Assembly (NCBI RefSeq): GCF_018847975.1
Contig: NZ_CP072597.1
Location: 4,379,001 to 4,443,000, forward strand
Origin: Lysobacter sp. K5869
GTDB lineage: Bacteria > Pseudomonadota > Gammaproteobacteria > Xanthomonadales > Xanthomonadaceae
Direction: 5' to 3'
Length of the DNA: 64,000 nt
Made by a program: the position numbers and the translations under genes. Numbering within the stretch: the first letter of the stretch is position 1; every line of letters begins with the position of its first letter. Under the pieces are notes generated by a model. It was given only the letters and a program-made list of their open reading frames with translations, was not told the origin of the DNA and made no database searches. This document shows, in pieces, positions 16,410-31,227 of this stretch.

Positions 16410-18128
16410 TTACAGCGCTTCGCGATGCACGACGATCAGCTGCACGGCTTCGCCGCCGCGATAATCGTCCGGCTCCAGGCGATAGGCGATGCGCACCCAC
16501 GGCGGCGGCTTGTTGCCGTCCCAGCCGCCGAACTCGATGGCGTTGAGGCGCAGGCCGGCGCAGCCCAGTTCCAGCTTGAGGTGGCGCTCGCCGATCACCC
16601 GCCACGACAGCACCTCGAACTCGCCGTCGAACTGCGGCTCGGCGAAGCCCTGCCCCCACGGCCCGCCGTCGCGCAGCGATTCGGCGTGGCGGCGGTCGAA
16701 CTCGGCCGGCGCCAGCGCGCCGTCGCTGAGCACGTCGGCCTGCAGCAGTTCCGGGGTCAGCGCGGCGCGCGCGACCGCGTCGAACGCGTCGCGGAACGGC
16801 TCGAACGCGTCGCGGTGCAGCGACAGGCCGGCGGCCATGGCGTGGCCGCCGAAGCGTTCGATCAACTCGGGATGGCGCGCGGCGACGTCGGCCAGCGCGT
16901 CGCGGATATGGAAACCGGGAATCGAGCGGGCCGATCCGCGCAACTGATCGCTGCCGGGCTCGGCCGGCGCGAACGCGATCACCGGGCGGTGCAGCCGCTC
17001 TTTCATTTTCGACGCGACCAAGCCGACCACGCCGGGATGCCAGTCGGGGTCGAACAGGCACGGCGCCAGCGGCGCGGCGGCCGGATCGAAGGCCACGCGC
17101 GCGAACGCGCGCTCGGCTTCGTCGGTCATCTGCTGCTGCACCGCGCGGCGTTCGGCGTTGATCTCGTTGAGCGTGGCGGCGATCTCGCGCGCCTGCCGCG
17201 AGTCTTCGGTGAGCAGGCACTCGATGCCCAGCGCCATGTCTTCCAGGCGCCCGGCGGCGTTGAGCCGCGGCGCGAGCGCGTAGCCGATGTCGGCGGCGGT
17301 GAGGCGGCGATGATCGCGCTGCGAAACTTCGATCAGCGCGCGCAAACCGGCGCCGCTCTGTCCCGCCCGCAAACGGCGCAGGCCGGCGGCGACCAGGGCG
17401 CGATTGTTGGCGTCGAGCGGAACCAAGTCGGCGACGGTGCCGACGGCGACGAGATCGAGCAACTGGCTCAAATCCGGGCCGTTTCCGGCGCCGAACGCGC
17501 CGGCCTCGCGCAAGCGCCGGCGCAGCGCCAGCAGCACGTAGAACATCACGCCGACGCCGGCGAGCATCTTGCTCGGGAAGGCGTCGCCCGGTTGATTCGG
17601 ATCGACGATGGCGTCGGCTGGCGGCAACGCGTCGCCGGGCAGATGGTGATCGGTCACCAGCACTTGCCAGCCGCGCTCGCGCGCCGCCGCGATGCCGGCG
17701 TGGCAGGCGATGCCGTGATCGACCGTGACCAGCAGATCGGGTTGCAGCAGCGCCAGTTCTTCGACCAGCGCCGGCGACAACCCGTAGCCGTGCACGATGC
17801 GGTTGGGCACCGCATGCGACACCCGCTTCGCGCCGAGCATGCGCAGGCCGCGCACGCCGACCGCGCAAGCGGTGGCGCCGTCGCAGTCGAAATCGCCGAC
17901 CACCAGGATGTGGCGATCCGCGGCGATGGCGTCGGCCAACAATTCGGTGGCCTTGTCCAGGCCGAGCATGCCGTCGAGCGGCAACAGTTGCGCGAGCTTG
18001 GGTTGCGCCTGCTCCAGGCAGGTCGCGCCGCGCGCGGCGTAGATGCGCTGCAGCAGCGGCGGGATCGACTCGGGCCATTGCCCTTCGAACGCCGGCTCGC
18101 GCCGGCGCAGGCGCGCGGCCGGCTTCAA
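16410..18128 (-). CDS. recJ: Single-stranded-DNA-specific exonuclease RecJ, 572 aa
   Basis: 5'-3' ssDNA exonuclease used in recombination and mismatch repair. DHH phosphoesterase motifs are present: DFDCDGATA (about 79-87, the usual DYDADGATA with two changes), TVDHG near 155 and TDHHLPG near 180, then the DHHA1 domain and an OB-like C-terminus. The best start is a TTG at 18128: on the minus strand GGAG lies 8 nt before it, at 18137-18140, and there is no suitable upstream ATG. It lies in the run rpfE-recJ-glmS, 37 bp after the rpfE-like stop. Confidence 0.93.
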   Translation of the reverse strand: MKPAARLRRREPAFEGQWPESIPPLLQRIYAARGATCLEQAQPKLAQLLPLDGMLGLDKATELLADAIAADRHILVVGDFDCDGATACAVGVRGLRMLGAKRVSHAVPNRIVHGYGLSPALVEELALLQPDLLVTVDHGIACHAGIAAARERGWQVLVTDHHLPGDALPPADAIVDPNQPGDAFPSKMLAGVGVMFYVLLALRRRLREAGAFGAGNGPDLSQLLDLVAVGTVADLVPLDANNRALVAAGLRRLRAGQSGAGLRALIEVSQRDHRRLTAADIGYALAPRLNAAGRLEDMALGIECLLTEDSRQAREIAATLNEINAERRAVQQQMTDEAERAFARVAFDPAAAPLAPCLFDPDWHPGVVGLVASKMKERLHRPVIAFAPAEPGSDQLRGSARSIPGFHIRDALADVAARHPELIERFGGHAMAAGLSLHRDAFEPFRDAFDAVARAALTPELLQADVLSDGALAPAEFDRRHAESLRDGGPWGQGFAEPQFDGEFEVLSWRVIGERHLKLELGCAGLRLNAIEFGGWDGNKPPPWVRIAYRLEPDDYRGGEAVQLIVVHREAL

Positions 18129-18165
18129 GGCCGCGGCTCCGCGAACGCGAGGGGCGCGGTGGCGT

Positions 18166-19107
18166 TCAATCGAGCAGCGAACGCACGGGCTTGCGCCAGA
18201 ACCGCCAGCGCTGCGAGCGCGCCAGCTCGAAACGCTCGCCGTCGGCGCATAGCGCGGCCACGCGCGCGAGCGCGCCGCGGTCGAGCGCTTGCGCGAGCGG
18301 TTGCAGCCAATCGCGCTGGATCAGCGCCAGATCGCGTTGCGCGCGCAGGTCGAACAAGCGCGCGCCCTCGCCCGCCGGCTCGTTCCAGTTCGCCGGCAAG
18401 GCGCCGGTGGCGATGCCGGCCTGTGCGCCGAACGCGGTCAGCGCTTCGTCGTCGCTGTAGACGCCGGCGTAATCGCAATGCACGCGGTCGGGCAGCAGGC
18501 CCGCACCCCAGAACCACAGCGAATTGATCGGCGCCAAGCCGGCGGCGGCGCGCGCGGCGCTGTGCGGATGGTTGTGCAGCACCACTTGCGCCTCGCTCAG
18601 CAGCGCGCGCCAGCGGCGGCCTTCGGCGCCTTCGCCGATGGGCAAGTGCTGGAACAGGTCTTCGCCGAGCGCTTGCTCGGGCGAAACGAAGCGCGGCAAT
18701 TTGGTTTCGCGCGGCAACGCCACGTACCAGCGGTCCGGCGCGGGCGCGTCGATCGGAAAACCGGCATCGCCGAACAAGGGCTTGAGCGCGGGCAGCAGCG
18801 CCGCGCTGTCGCGTTCGCTCAACGACAGCGCGCGGCCGTAGGCGAGCAAGCGCGCGCCGTTGATGTCGGGCCGCACGTACACCGGATCGGCGCGCAGCCA
18901 CGCGCCGTGCGCCGCGTCGCCGACATCGCGTTGGCGGGTCGCGGCGGCCACCGGCCAGCCGCGCGGCAGGATGTCGAACGCGCGCGCGGCGAAGTCGGCC
19001 GCCTCGACCGTGCGGTCGGCGCGGCCGAAGCGCTTGCCGAGTGCTTCGCCCAGGCGTTGGCCGCCGAAGCGTTCGCGCGCGGGCAGCAACAGGTCGACGC
19101 GGTTCAT
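18166..19107 (-). CDS. rpfE: RpfE-type protein (phosphoglycerate-mutase-like), 313 aa
   Basis: Resembles the Xanthomonas RpfE family, annotated as regulatory protein or cofactor-independent phosphoglycerate-mutase-like. Seen: LLLPARERF start, GAWLRADPVYVRPDINGARLLAYG (about 70-93), LHNHPHSAARAAAGLAPINSLWFWGAG (about 195-220) and the DRVHCDYAGVYSDD segment. The HNHP motif and surrounding acidic residues could bind metal or phosphate. Position between greA and recJ matches the rpf region of xanthomonads, but no rpfF/rpfC/rpfG quorum-sensing genes are in this window. The biochemical role is uncertain. The start at 19107 is an ATG 15 bp after the greA stop. Confidence 0.78.
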   Translation of the reverse strand: MNRVDLLLPARERFGGQRLGEALGKRFGRADRTVEAADFAARAFDILPRGWPVAAATRQRDVGDAAHGAWLRADPVYVRPDINGARLLAYGRALSLSERDSAALLPALKPLFGDAGFPIDAPAPDRWYVALPRETKLPRFVSPEQALGEDLFQHLPIGEGAEGRRWRALLSEAQVVLHNHPHSAARAAAGLAPINSLWFWGAGLLPDRVHCDYAGVYSDDEALTAFGAQAGIATGALPANWNEPAGEGARLFDLRAQRDLALIQRDWLQPLAQALDRGALARVAALCADGERFELARSQRWRFWRKPVRSLLD

Positions 19108-19122
19108 GGCGGCGAGCGCGGC

Positions 19123-19599
19123 TCAGCCGTCGTAGCTGACGCCGACGATTTCGTACTCGCGGGTGCCGCCCGGCGCTTCGATGACGACGGTGTCGCCCTC
19201 GTTCTTGCCGATCAGCGCGCGCGCGACCGGCGAGGAGATCGCGATCAGGCCTTGCTTGATGTCCGCTTCCAGGTCGCCGACGATCTGGTAGCTCTTCTCT
19301 TCGTCGGTCTCGGTGTCGGCCAGTTCGACCGTGGCGCCGAACACCACCTTGGAGCCGGCGTTGAGCGTGCTGGTGTCGATGATCTGCGCGTGCGAGAGCT
19401 CGGCTTCGAGCTGCTTGATGCGGCCTTCGATGAAGCCCTGCTGTTCGCGCGCGGCGTGGTACTCCGCGTTTTCCTTCAGATCGCCATGGGCGCGCGCTTC
19501 GGCGATCGCGTTGATCACGGCCGGGCGCTTGACCGACTTGAGTTCGTCCAGTTCGGCGCGCAGGCGCAGCGCGCCTTTGGCGGTAATGGGTGCTCTCAT
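19123..19599 (-). CDS. greA: Transcription elongation factor GreA, 158 aa
   Basis: Rescues backtracked RNA polymerase by stimulating transcript cleavage. An N-terminal coiled coil (residues 8-75, with the acidic tip region [12 protein letters not shown]) and the C-terminal FKBP-like domain ([26 protein letters not shown]) are both complete, at normal length. The start at 19599 (MRAPIT) has AGGAACC-AAGG just upstream; an in-frame TTG/ATG extension is not conserved. Downstream on the same strand are the rpfE-like gene and recJ. Confidence 0.96.
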   Translation of the reverse strand: MRAPITAKGALRLRAELDELKSVKRPAVINAIAEARAHGDLKENAEYHAAREQQGFIEGRIKQLEAELSHAQIIDTSTLNAGSKVVFGATVELADTETDEEKSYQIVGDLEADIKQGLIAISSPVARALIGKNEGDTVVIEAPGGTREYEIVGVSYDG

Positions 19600-19722
19600 T
19601 CCTTGGTTCCTCTGCGGTGCGACGCCGGGCGGATCCGCTGGCCCGGCGCGAATGTTTCGAAGATGTGTCCAGGGGGCATTGTGCCGGGGAAGCCCGGCGG
19701 AAGACACCCCTTGAAAAGCCGC

Positions 19723-19799
19723 GGGAGGGCCTTCAGGCCCGAGGCGCTCGTCCCGGATCGACGACCCGGACCGAACGCATCGGGGCCGAAGCCCCTCCC
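19723..19799. repeat. Interspersed imperfect inverted repeat between greA and carB
   Basis: Arms 19723-19742 (GGGAGGGCCTTCAGGCCCGA) and 19780-19799 (TCGGGGCCGAAGCCCCTCCC) pair with a few mismatches around a 37-nt centre. Each arm is itself partly palindromic (GGCCTTCAGGCC type). It looks like a mobile-type intergenic repeat; it may also form a hairpin after carB. Confidence 0.6.
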
Positions 19800-19833
19800 T
19801 CGAAGACGCGCGGCGCGGCCGCGCCGGCGTCGA

Positions 19834-23079
<3,246 letters not shown>

Positions 23080-23086
23080 GAGGTCC

Positions 23087-23533
23087 TCAGTAAAGTCGGT
23101 CCTGCCACGTCTCGGGGGCGCGCCAGGTGATTTGCTCGGGCGATCGTGCGTCGATCGCGCCGTGATCGACCGCGGCGCGAACCTCGCGCTGCATCGCGGT
23201 CCAGGTCGAAGCGGCGGCGCCGATGCGCGCGCCGATCGCGTTGTTGTGGGCGTCCATGGCCCGGCTCGGGTTGCCTTCGCCGCCCCGTTCCATCGTCGCG
23301 GTCACCCACTCCACGCACACCGGCGAGGAGGTGTAGGCGACCACGGCGCTGGCCAGGCTGTGGCGGTAGGCATCGGCCGGGCCGTTGCGTCCGCCGGGCA
23401 GATTCGCCGCGAACCACTGCGAGTACACCGCGATCATCACGAACGCGGGATACGCGCCGAGCAACGCCAGCGCCGCCAGCAAGCGCAGACGCCAGCGGCG
23501 TCGGCGCGGCGGCGAGGCCGGCGTCGCGATCAT
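23087..23533 (-). CDS. DUF6973-like small membrane or exported protein between carA and carB, 148 aa
   Basis: An Arg-rich N-terminus (PRRRRWRLR) is followed by one hydrophobic segment (about 17-36), giving a signal anchor. The remainder holds [16 protein letters not shown] (about 53-68) and [13 protein letters not shown] (about 88-100), a His/Asn pattern typical of DUF6973-type domains of unknown function. Its ATG shares the A of the carA stop (TGATG at 23531-23535), and its stop lies 7 bp before the carB start, so it is translated as part of the car operon. Link to carbamoyl-phosphate synthesis is unknown. The composition matches the genome, so there is no sign of recent transfer. Confidence 0.75.
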   Translation of the reverse strand: MIATPASPPRRRRWRLRLLAALALLGAYPAFVMIAVYSQWFAANLPGGRNGPADAYRHSLASAVVAYTSSPVCVEWVTATMERGGEGNPSRAMDAHNNAIGARIGAAASTWTAMQREVRAAVDHGAIDARSPEQITWRAPETWQDRLY

Positions 23534-24660
23534 CAGGCCTTGGCCTGCTCGAGCAGGCTGACGAAGCGGTCGAACAGCGGCGACACGTCGTGCGGGCCCG
23601 GGCTGGCTTCCGGGTGGCCCTGGAAGCTGAAGGCCGGCGCGTCGGTGAGCGCGATGCCCTGGTTGCTGCCGTCGAACAGCGAGCGGTGGGTCACGCGCAC
23701 GTTGCCCGGCAGCGTGGCCTCGTCGACCGCGAAGCCGTGGTTCTGCGAGGTGATCATCACCCGGCCGCTGTCGAGGTCCTGGACCGGATGATTGGCGCCG
23801 TGGTGGCCGAACTTCATCTTCAGCGTCTTCGCGCCCGACGCCAGGCCGAGCAGCTGGTGGCCCAGGCAGATGCCGAAGGTCGGGACCTTCTTGGCGATGA
23901 ATTCCTTGATCGCGGCGATCGCGTAGTCGCACGGTTCCGGATCGCCCGGGCCGTTGGACAGGAACACGCCATCGGGCTGCAGCGCCAGCACGTCCGCGGC
24001 CGAAGTCTGCGCCGGCACCACGGTGATGCGGCAGCCGCGCTCGGCGAGCATGCGCAGGATGTTGAGCTTGACGCCGAAGTCGTAGGCGACGACGTGGAAG
24101 CGCGGCTCGGCGTTGACGAAGGCGTTGCGGTCGAGGTCGAGCTGACCTTCGGTCCACTCGTAGCGCTCGCGCGTGCAGACTTCCTTGGCCAGGTCCATGC
24201 CCTTGAGGCCGGGGAACTTGCGCGCGGCTTCCAGCGCTTTTTCCACGTCGATGTCGCCGGCCATCAGCGCGCCGTTCTGCGCGCCGGTGTCGCGCAGCAG
24301 ACGGGTCAGCTTGCGCGTGTCGATGTCGGCGATGGCGACCACGCCGCGGTCGGCCAGCCACTGCGGCAGCGCGATCCGGCTGCGCCAGTTGCTGGGGCGG
24401 CGCGGCACGTCGCGCACGATCAGGCCGGAGGCCCAGACCTGGCGGGCTTCGTCGTCCTGATCGGTCACGCCGGTGTTGCCGACGTGCGGATAGGTCAGCG
24501 TCACCAGTTGGCGCGCGTACGACGGGTCGGTGAGGATTTCCTGGTAGCCGGTGATGGCGGTGTTGAATACGACTTCGCCGACGCTGAGGCCGGGCGCGCC
24601 TACGGAAACGCCCTCGAACACGGTGCCGTCTTCGAGAGCGAGGATTGCGGGTTGGGTCAC
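23533..24660 (-). CDS. carA: Carbamoyl-phosphate synthase small (glutaminase) subunit, 375 aa
   Basis: Hydrolyses glutamine and channels ammonia to CarB. The N-terminal CarA domain begins [18 protein letters not shown]; the class-I glutamine amidotransferase domain carries [13 protein letters not shown] (nucleophile Cys) and the C-terminal [10 protein letters not shown] catalytic His/Glu. A GTG at 24660 gives the (V)[11 protein letters not shown] start usual for xanthomonad CarA; the frame is open up to a TTG at 24711 but that part is unconserved. Its stop overlaps the start of the 148-aa gene by one base. Confidence 0.95.
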   Translation of the reverse strand: MTQPAILALEDGTVFEGVSVGAPGLSVGEVVFNTAITGYQEILTDPSYARQLVTLTYPHVGNTGVTDQDDEARQVWASGLIVRDVPRRPSNWRSRIALPQWLADRGVVAIADIDTRKLTRLLRDTGAQNGALMAGDIDVEKALEAARKFPGLKGMDLAKEVCTRERYEWTEGQLDLDRNAFVNAEPRFHVVAYDFGVKLNILRMLAERGCRITVVPAQTSAADVLALQPDGVFLSNGPGDPEPCDYAIAAIKEFIAKKVPTFGICLGHQLLGLASGAKTLKMKFGHHGANHPVQDLDSGRVMITSQNHGFAVDEATLPGNVRVTHRSLFDGSNQGIALTDAPAFSFQGHPEASPGPHDVSPLFDRFVSLLEQAKA

Positions 24661-25030
24661 GGGGGTCGCCTTGGCTGCCGGAGGAACTGATCCCGATGCG
24701 GCTAACGGCAAAACGCAGTTGCAGCAAAGCGCGGACGCGGTGCTGGACCGGTCCGACGTTGGGATTCAGGCGAGCCGGAATTCTATCCGCGATGGGGGCC
24801 GGACGCCAGCCTTAATGTGGCCGGGAGATGACGATCCGGCGGGTTGGCGCGCGATTGGCTGAACGGAATCGGGGCGATGGGCTGAATGCCGCGCGTGAAG
24901 GCGCGGCTGAATCGGGCGGGCGCGGCGGCGCGGTCGCGGCTTGCGCCGCTCCTACAGGGGCTTCGGGCGGTTTCGTTCGCGACCGCGAACCTTCGCCGCC
25001 CGGCGCAACCGCCCTACCCGGCTCGCCCCG
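24661..25030. other. Spacer between dapB and carA
   Basis: No gene is seen. It holds the likely carA promoter/leader near 24700-24850 and one copy of the genome's 25-bp interspersed palindrome at 24932-24956 (core GCGGCTTGCGCCGC followed by TCCTACA). No riboswitch or attenuator was recognised. Confidence 0.5.
24932..24956. repeat. Interspersed palindromic repeat, copy 1
   Basis: Core GTCGCGGCTTGCGCCGCTCC then TACA; the inner GCGGC-TTGC-GCCGC can pair. The same element recurs at 36444-36468, 36581-36604, 36614-36637, 47270-47292 and 47412-47433 with T/A or T/G changes in the loop. Confidence 0.75.
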
Positions 25031-25768
25031 TTACAGATTCGGGAACATCAGCTCCGCCAGCCCGTACCGCCCCGGCGCCTGCTGCGCCACCCGCACCGCC
25101 GCTTCCAGCGCGCCGCGGGCGAAGATGTCGCGGTTGGTGGCGCGGTGGATCAATTCCAGGCGCTCGCCGGGCGCGGCGAACTGCACGGTGTGCTCGCCGA
25201 CGATGTCGCCGGCGCGCAGGCTGGCGTAATGCGGTTCGCTGCCGCGGCCGATCGCCACCGCCGCGCCCAGGTGCAGCGCGGTGCCCGAGGGCGCGTCGAG
25301 CTTGCGGGTGTGATGGGCCTCGACCACGTCGCAGTCCCAGCCCGGCAGCGCCGCGGCGGCGCGCCGCACCAGTTCGGTCAGCACCGCGACGCCGAGGCTG
25401 TAATTGGCCGCCCAGACCACGGCGATGCGCGCGGCGGCTTCGTTGATCGCCGCGTTCTGCGCCGACGACAGGCCGGTGGTGCCCGACACCAGCGCCTTGC
25501 CGCGCGCGGCGCACAGTTCCAGCACCGGGTCGAAGCCGTGCGGCAGGCTGAAGTCGACGGCGACGTCGAACTCCGGCGCGCCGGCCAGTTCGGCGACGGC
25601 GAAATGCGGCACTTCGTCGATCACCCGCTGCGCCGGCTGCGAGCGCGAATAGGCGGCGACCACGACCGCGTCGTCGCGTTCGCGCGCCAGCCGCAGCAGC
25701 GCCTGGCCCATGCGCCCGCTGGCGCCGTGGATGAGGAGTCGGATCGGGGTCTTGGCGGTGTCGTTCAT
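25031..25768 (-). CDS. dapB: 4-hydroxy-tetrahydrodipicolinate reductase, 245 aa
   Basis: NAD(P)H-dependent step of the lysine/diaminopimelate pathway. The N-terminal nucleotide site GASGRMGQAL (15-24), VDFSLPHG, TGLSSAQ, and the catalytic loop EAHHTRKLDAPSGTAL (about 153-168, with the His and Lys used in catalysis) are all present, as is the C-terminal GDIVGEHTVQF and ARGALEAA ending. Normal length. It sits between carA and dnaJ on the same strand; distance to dnaJ is about 150 bp and includes the dnaJ terminator. Confidence 0.96.
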   Translation of the reverse strand: MNDTAKTPIRLLIHGASGRMGQALLRLARERDDAVVVAAYSRSQPAQRVIDEVPHFAVAELAGAPEFDVAVDFSLPHGFDPVLELCAARGKALVSGTTGLSSAQNAAINEAAARIAVVWAANYSLGVAVLTELVRRAAAALPGWDCDVVEAHHTRKLDAPSGTALHLGAAVAIGRGSEPHYASLRAGDIVGEHTVQFAAPGERLELIHRATNRDIFARGALEAAVRVAQQAPGRYGLAELMFPNL

Positions 25769-25865
25769 GCGCGCAGGCTACGGCCGCGATGGTCGCGATA
25801 CAAGCGCAGCGTGCCCGACGCGCCGTCGTCGCCGCGTGCGCGGCGCGCGCGCGAAAGCGCGCAAA

Positions 25866-25890
25866 GAAAAAGGGAGCCGAAGCTCCCTCT
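25866..25890 (-). terminator. Intrinsic terminator of dnaJ
   Basis: On the minus strand: AGGGAGC, a TTCG tetraloop, GCTCCCT, then TTTTCTTT. It is located about 30 bp after the dnaJ stop. A perfect stem with a UUCG loop and U-tract is a textbook rho-independent site. Confidence 0.85.
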
Positions 25891-25920
25891 TTCGTTCGCG
25901 ATCGCGGCGTGCGGCCGGAC

Positions 25921-27057
25921 TCAGGACGTCATCCGGTCCCAGAAGCCCTTGACCCCGTCGATGAAGGTCGAGGAACGCGGCGAATGCTTGCGCGCGCCTT
26001 CGCCGACGAAGGTGGCCTCGAACTTCTCCAGCAGGTCGCGCTGCTCGGCGGTGAGGTTGACCGGCGTTTCCACCGCCACGCGGCAGTACAGATCGCCGGG
26101 CTTGCGGCTGCGCACCGACTTGACGCCCTTGTCGCGCAGGCGGAACAGCTTGCCGCTTTGGGTTTCGGCGGGAATGCGCAGCTCGACTTCGCCGCCGAGC
26201 GTGGGCACCCGCACGATGTCGCCGAGCGCGGCCTGCGAGATGCGGATCGGCACTTCGCAGTGCAGGTCGTCGCCGTCGCGCTGGAAGATCTCGTGCTCGC
26301 GCACGCGCACTTCCACGTACAGGTCGCCCGGCGGCGAACCGGCCGGGCCGGCCTCGCCCTCGCCGGTCAGGCGGATGCGGTCGCCGTTGTCGACGCCGGC
26401 GGGGATCTTGACCTGCAAGGTCTTGGTCCGCTCCACCCGGCCCTGGCCGTGGCAGTCGCCGCAGGGGTTGGCGATGGTCTGGCCGCGCCCGTTGCAGTGC
26501 GGGCAAGCCTGCTGCATCGAGAAGATGCCGCGCTGGAAACGCACCTGGCCGCGGCCGTTGCACGTGCCGCAGGTTTCGATCTTGCCGTCGGCCGAGCCCG
26601 AGCCCTTGCAGGTTTCGCACTCGTCCAGGGTCGGGATTTCGATCTGCTTCTCGACGCCGCCGACCGCTTCTTCCAGCGACAGCTCCATCACGTAGCCGAT
26701 GTCGGCGCCGCGGCGCGGACCGCGCGCTCCGCCGCCGGCACCGCCGCCGAAGATGTTGCCGAAAATGTCGCCGAAGATATCGCCCATGTCGGCGAAGCCG
26801 GGACCGCCGCCACCGCCGCCGCCCATGCCGTGCTCGAACGCGGCGTGCCCGTGCTGGTCGTAGACCCGGCGCTTGGACGCGTCGGACAAGACCTCGTAGG
26901 CCTCCTTGCACTCCTTGAACGAGGCCTCGGCGGCCGCGTCGCCGGGATTGCGGTCCGGGTGGAACTTCATCGCGCAGCGGCGATAGGCCTTCTTCAGGTC
27001 GTCGTCGCTGGCGTTGCGTTGAACGCCCAGCACTTCGTAGTAGTCGCGTTTGCTCAT
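25921..27057 (-). CDS. dnaJ: Chaperone protein DnaJ, 378 aa
   Basis: Type-I Hsp40 co-chaperone that stimulates DnaK ATPase. J-domain (1-70) with HPD in [11 protein letters not shown], a Gly-rich region (about 77-125), four zinc-binding repeats [24 protein letters not shown] and CGDCHGQG (about 148-205), then the C-terminal substrate-binding domains. Complete and of standard length. It follows dnaK on the same strand after a 135-bp spacer containing inverted G-rich tracts. Confidence 0.97.
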   Translation of the reverse strand: MSKRDYYEVLGVQRNASDDDLKKAYRRCAMKFHPDRNPGDAAAEASFKECKEAYEVLSDASKRRVYDQHGHAAFEHGMGGGGGGGPGFADMGDIFGDIFGNIFGGGAGGGARGPRRGADIGYVMELSLEEAVGGVEKQIEIPTLDECETCKGSGSADGKIETCGTCNGRGQVRFQRGIFSMQQACPHCNGRGQTIANPCGDCHGQGRVERTKTLQVKIPAGVDNGDRIRLTGEGEAGPAGSPPGDLYVEVRVREHEIFQRDGDDLHCEVPIRISQAALGDIVRVPTLGGEVELRIPAETQSGKLFRLRDKGVKSVRSRKPGDLYCRVAVETPVNLTAEQRDLLEKFEATFVGEGARKHSPRSSTFIDGVKGFWDRMTS

Positions 27058-27192
27058 CGGCGGAAATCGGGAACCAAGAGTGGGAATCGTTGCATCGAAA
27101 ACTGCGAATACGAGAACGGGGAACCGGGCGTCCGGCAGGCCGCGACGAGGTCGCGCCTACCCTTCCCGATTCCCCATTCCCTGTTCCCGCTC
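27058..27192. repeat. dnaK-dnaJ spacer with inverted GGGAA tracts
   Basis: CGGGAACC...GTGGGAATCG at 27068-27089 is mirrored by CGATTCCCCATTCCC...TTCCCG at 27165-27189, so the dnaK-dnaJ mRNA could form a long stem. The tract belongs to the family of GGGAATGAGG-like spacers seen at 6261, 31278, 33281 and 33473. Confidence 0.55.
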
Positions 27193-29114
<1,922 letters not shown>

Positions 29115-29311
29115 GTGGTGCTCCCTCTCTCAATGCTGGAATGTTGGGGGCGGCGCGGAACGCTGCGGGCCGCCGATGTTCGTTATTTGGGGCTCGGTGC
29201 CGGGCAGTTCAAGCGCCCGTGCCCTGCCCCTGATCGGATCGAAAACTACGCTCAGGCCCCGTTGCGCGCGCCTCTCGCGCGGCCCCCGCCGCGGCGCGCA
29301 CGGAGCCCGGC

Positions 29312-29830
29312 TCAGGCGTCCTGAGCCACCACCACCAGCGCCGGGCGCAGCAGGCGCTCGTTGAGCAGCCAGCCCTTCTGGTAGACCTGGACCACATGGT
29401 TCGGCGCCACGCCCGGCGCCGGCACCAGGCTCATGGCCTGATGGTGTTCGGGATTGAACGGCTGGCCGACCGGATCGACCGCGACCAGGCCGTTGTCGCC
29501 GGCGACCTTGAGCAGCTGGCGCAAGGTCAGCTCCATGCCCTGGCGCAGCGCGCTGGCGTCGCCGCCGGCCGCGGCCAGACCGGCCTCGAGGCTGTCGATC
29601 ACCGGCAGCAGGTCGCCGAGCAGGCGCTCGTTGGCGAACTTGCGCGCCATTTCGATATCGCGGACCACGCGCTTGCGCTGGTTGTCGAGTTCGGCGCGCT
29701 CGCGCAGCGAGTCTTCGCGCAGCTTGTTCAGCTCGGCGCGCAAGGTCTCGACCTCGGACAGGCCGGCGCCGGCGGCGGCCGGGTCCTGCGGCTCGAGGGT
29801 CAGATCGGGGTTCGGGTCGTTTTGGTTCAT
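29312..29830 (-). CDS. grpE: Nucleotide exchange factor GrpE, 172 aa
   Basis: Releases ADP from DnaK. A long N-terminal coiled coil (about 25-75: [29 protein letters not shown]) is followed by the compact beta domain with [10 protein letters not shown] and [24 protein letters not shown], the family signature near the C-terminus. The start at 29830 (MNQNDP) has AAGGAACC upstream. It is 199 bp ahead of dnaK. Confidence 0.96.
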   Translation of the reverse strand: MNQNDPNPDLTLEPQDPAAAGAGLSEVETLRAELNKLREDSLRERAELDNQRKRVVRDIEMARKFANERLLGDLLPVIDSLEAGLAAAGGDASALRQGMELTLRQLLKVAGDNGLVAVDPVGQPFNPEHHQAMSLVPAPGVAPNHVVQVYQKGWLLNERLLRPALVVVAQDA

Positions 29831-30174
29831 GCTGGTTCCTTGCGGTCGTCCGCGACAGGGCCAGCTATGGGGCCTGGGGGACGGCATTCAAGTGTTGGGG
29901 CCGGGGGAACGGCGGTGATCTGCGCCGATCGTGCGGGATCGGCGGGGAGCGTCGGGGTTTGGGGGTGGTTTTGGGACAATGGGCGGGGGCTGGGGGCTCT
30001 CGGCTCGAGGGGGCGTTTGAGCGGGGAGCCTTCATAAGCGAGCGCTCTTGGGTCGGGCTTCGGGCGGCGGGGATCAGCCCCAGGCGCTTTCGGTACGTGC
30101 GCATTCGCGTTTGAGCGGGGACGTTCGCGAGCGAGCGCTCGCGGGGACGGGCTTCGGGGTTGGGGCGGCGGGGC
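29831..30174. repeat. hrcA-grpE spacer with a 94-bp imperfect direct repeat
   Basis: No gene is seen. GCGTTTGAGCGGGGA occurs at 30013 and again at 30107, each followed after 12-15 bases by CGAGCGCTC and a GGGCTTCGGG tract, so a block of about 75 bp is duplicated with a 94-bp period. No CIRCE element was found. Confidence 0.6.
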
Positions 30175-31227
30175 TTAGTCCCCTTCGGTTGGCTCAAACG
30201 CGTCCCCTAACGCGTCCGCGGCGGCCTGCACCACCGGAATGATCCGGTCGTAGGCCATCCGGGTCGGGCCGATCACCCCGAGCACGCCCAGCACCCGGCC
30301 GCCGGCGCCGTAGGGCGCGGTCACCAGCGACACGCCTTCCAGCGGCGCCAGCCCGGTTTCCTCGCCGATGAAGATGCGCACGCCCGGCGCGCGCACGGTG
30401 CGTTCGAGCAGTTGCAGGATCTCGCGCTTACGGGCGAAGGCGTCGAACAGCTCGCGCAGGCGGTCGAGGTCGGCCAGTTCCTGCACGCCCATCAGCCGGG
30501 TTTGTCCGGCCAGGACCATGTCGTCGCCGTCGGGGGCCAGCGCCTGCTCGGCCAGTTCCATCGACTGCGCCAACAGGGCCTGCATCTCGGTCTGCGCGTT
30601 GCGCAGTTCCAGCAGCAGCGAGGCGCGGATCTCGGCCACCGGCCGGCCGGCGAAATGGGTGTTGAGGTAGTTGCCCACGCGTTCGAGCTCGCCGGCTTCG
30701 AACGGGCGGCGGGTCTGGATGATGCGGTTCTGCACCTCTTGATCGGCGAACACCAGGATCGCCAGCACCCGCTGCGCGTCCAGCGGCACGAATTCGATCC
30801 GGCGGAACGCGAACTGCTCGCGCTTGGGCACGCTGACCACGCCGACGAAGTGGGTCATCGCCGACAGCAACTCCGACGCGCTGCCCAGCAGCGCCTGGGT
30901 GCCCGAGCCGGACGGCAGTTCGCTGCGCAGCCGCGCGACCTCGCCGTCGGGCAGCGGGCGCACTTGCAGCAGCGAATCGACGAACAGGCGGTAGCCCTGC
31001 GCGGTCGGGATGCGGCCGGCGGAAGTGTGCGGCGCGCTGAGCAGACCGGCTTCTTCCAGGTCGGACAGGATGTTGCGGATCGTCGCCGGGCTGACGTCGA
31101 GCCCGGCGTGCCGGGCCAGGGTCTGCGAGCCGACCGGCTCGCCGCTGTGGATGTAGCGGCCGATCAGCGCGCGCAGCAACTGGCGGGCGCGCGGGTCGAG
31201 GGCGGGGTCGTTGGCTCGGCGGTTCAT
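30175..31227 (-). CDS. hrcA: Heat-inducible transcription repressor HrcA, 350 aa
   Basis: Represses chaperone operons by binding CIRCE. The N-terminal winged helix is clear: RARQLLRALIGRYIHSGEPVGSQTLARHAGLDVSPATIRNILSDLEEAGLLSAPHTSAGRIPTAQGYR (about 10-77, quoted as landmarks). The C-terminal GAF-like domain has IFIGEETGLAPLEGVSLVTAPYG. The start at 31227 is an ATG just upstream of the conserved region; an open frame to 31494 is not conserved. First gene of the dnaK set. No CIRCE palindrome is visible in its upstream region or elsewhere in the window, so its targets may be distant, such as groESL. Confidence 0.93.
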   Translation of the reverse strand: MNRRANDPALDPRARQLLRALIGRYIHSGEPVGSQTLARHAGLDVSPATIRNILSDLEEAGLLSAPHTSAGRIPTAQGYRLFVDSLLQVRPLPDGEVARLRSELPSGSGTQALLGSASELLSAMTHFVGVVSVPKREQFAFRRIEFVPLDAQRVLAILVFADQEVQNRIIQTRRPFEAGELERVGNYLNTHFAGRPVAEIRASLLLELRNAQTEMQALLAQSMELAEQALAPDGDDMVLAGQTRLMGVQELADLDRLRELFDAFARKREILQLLERTVRAPGVRIFIGEETGLAPLEGVSLVTAPYGAGGRVLGVLGVIGPTRMAYDRIIPVVQAAADALGDAFEPTEGD

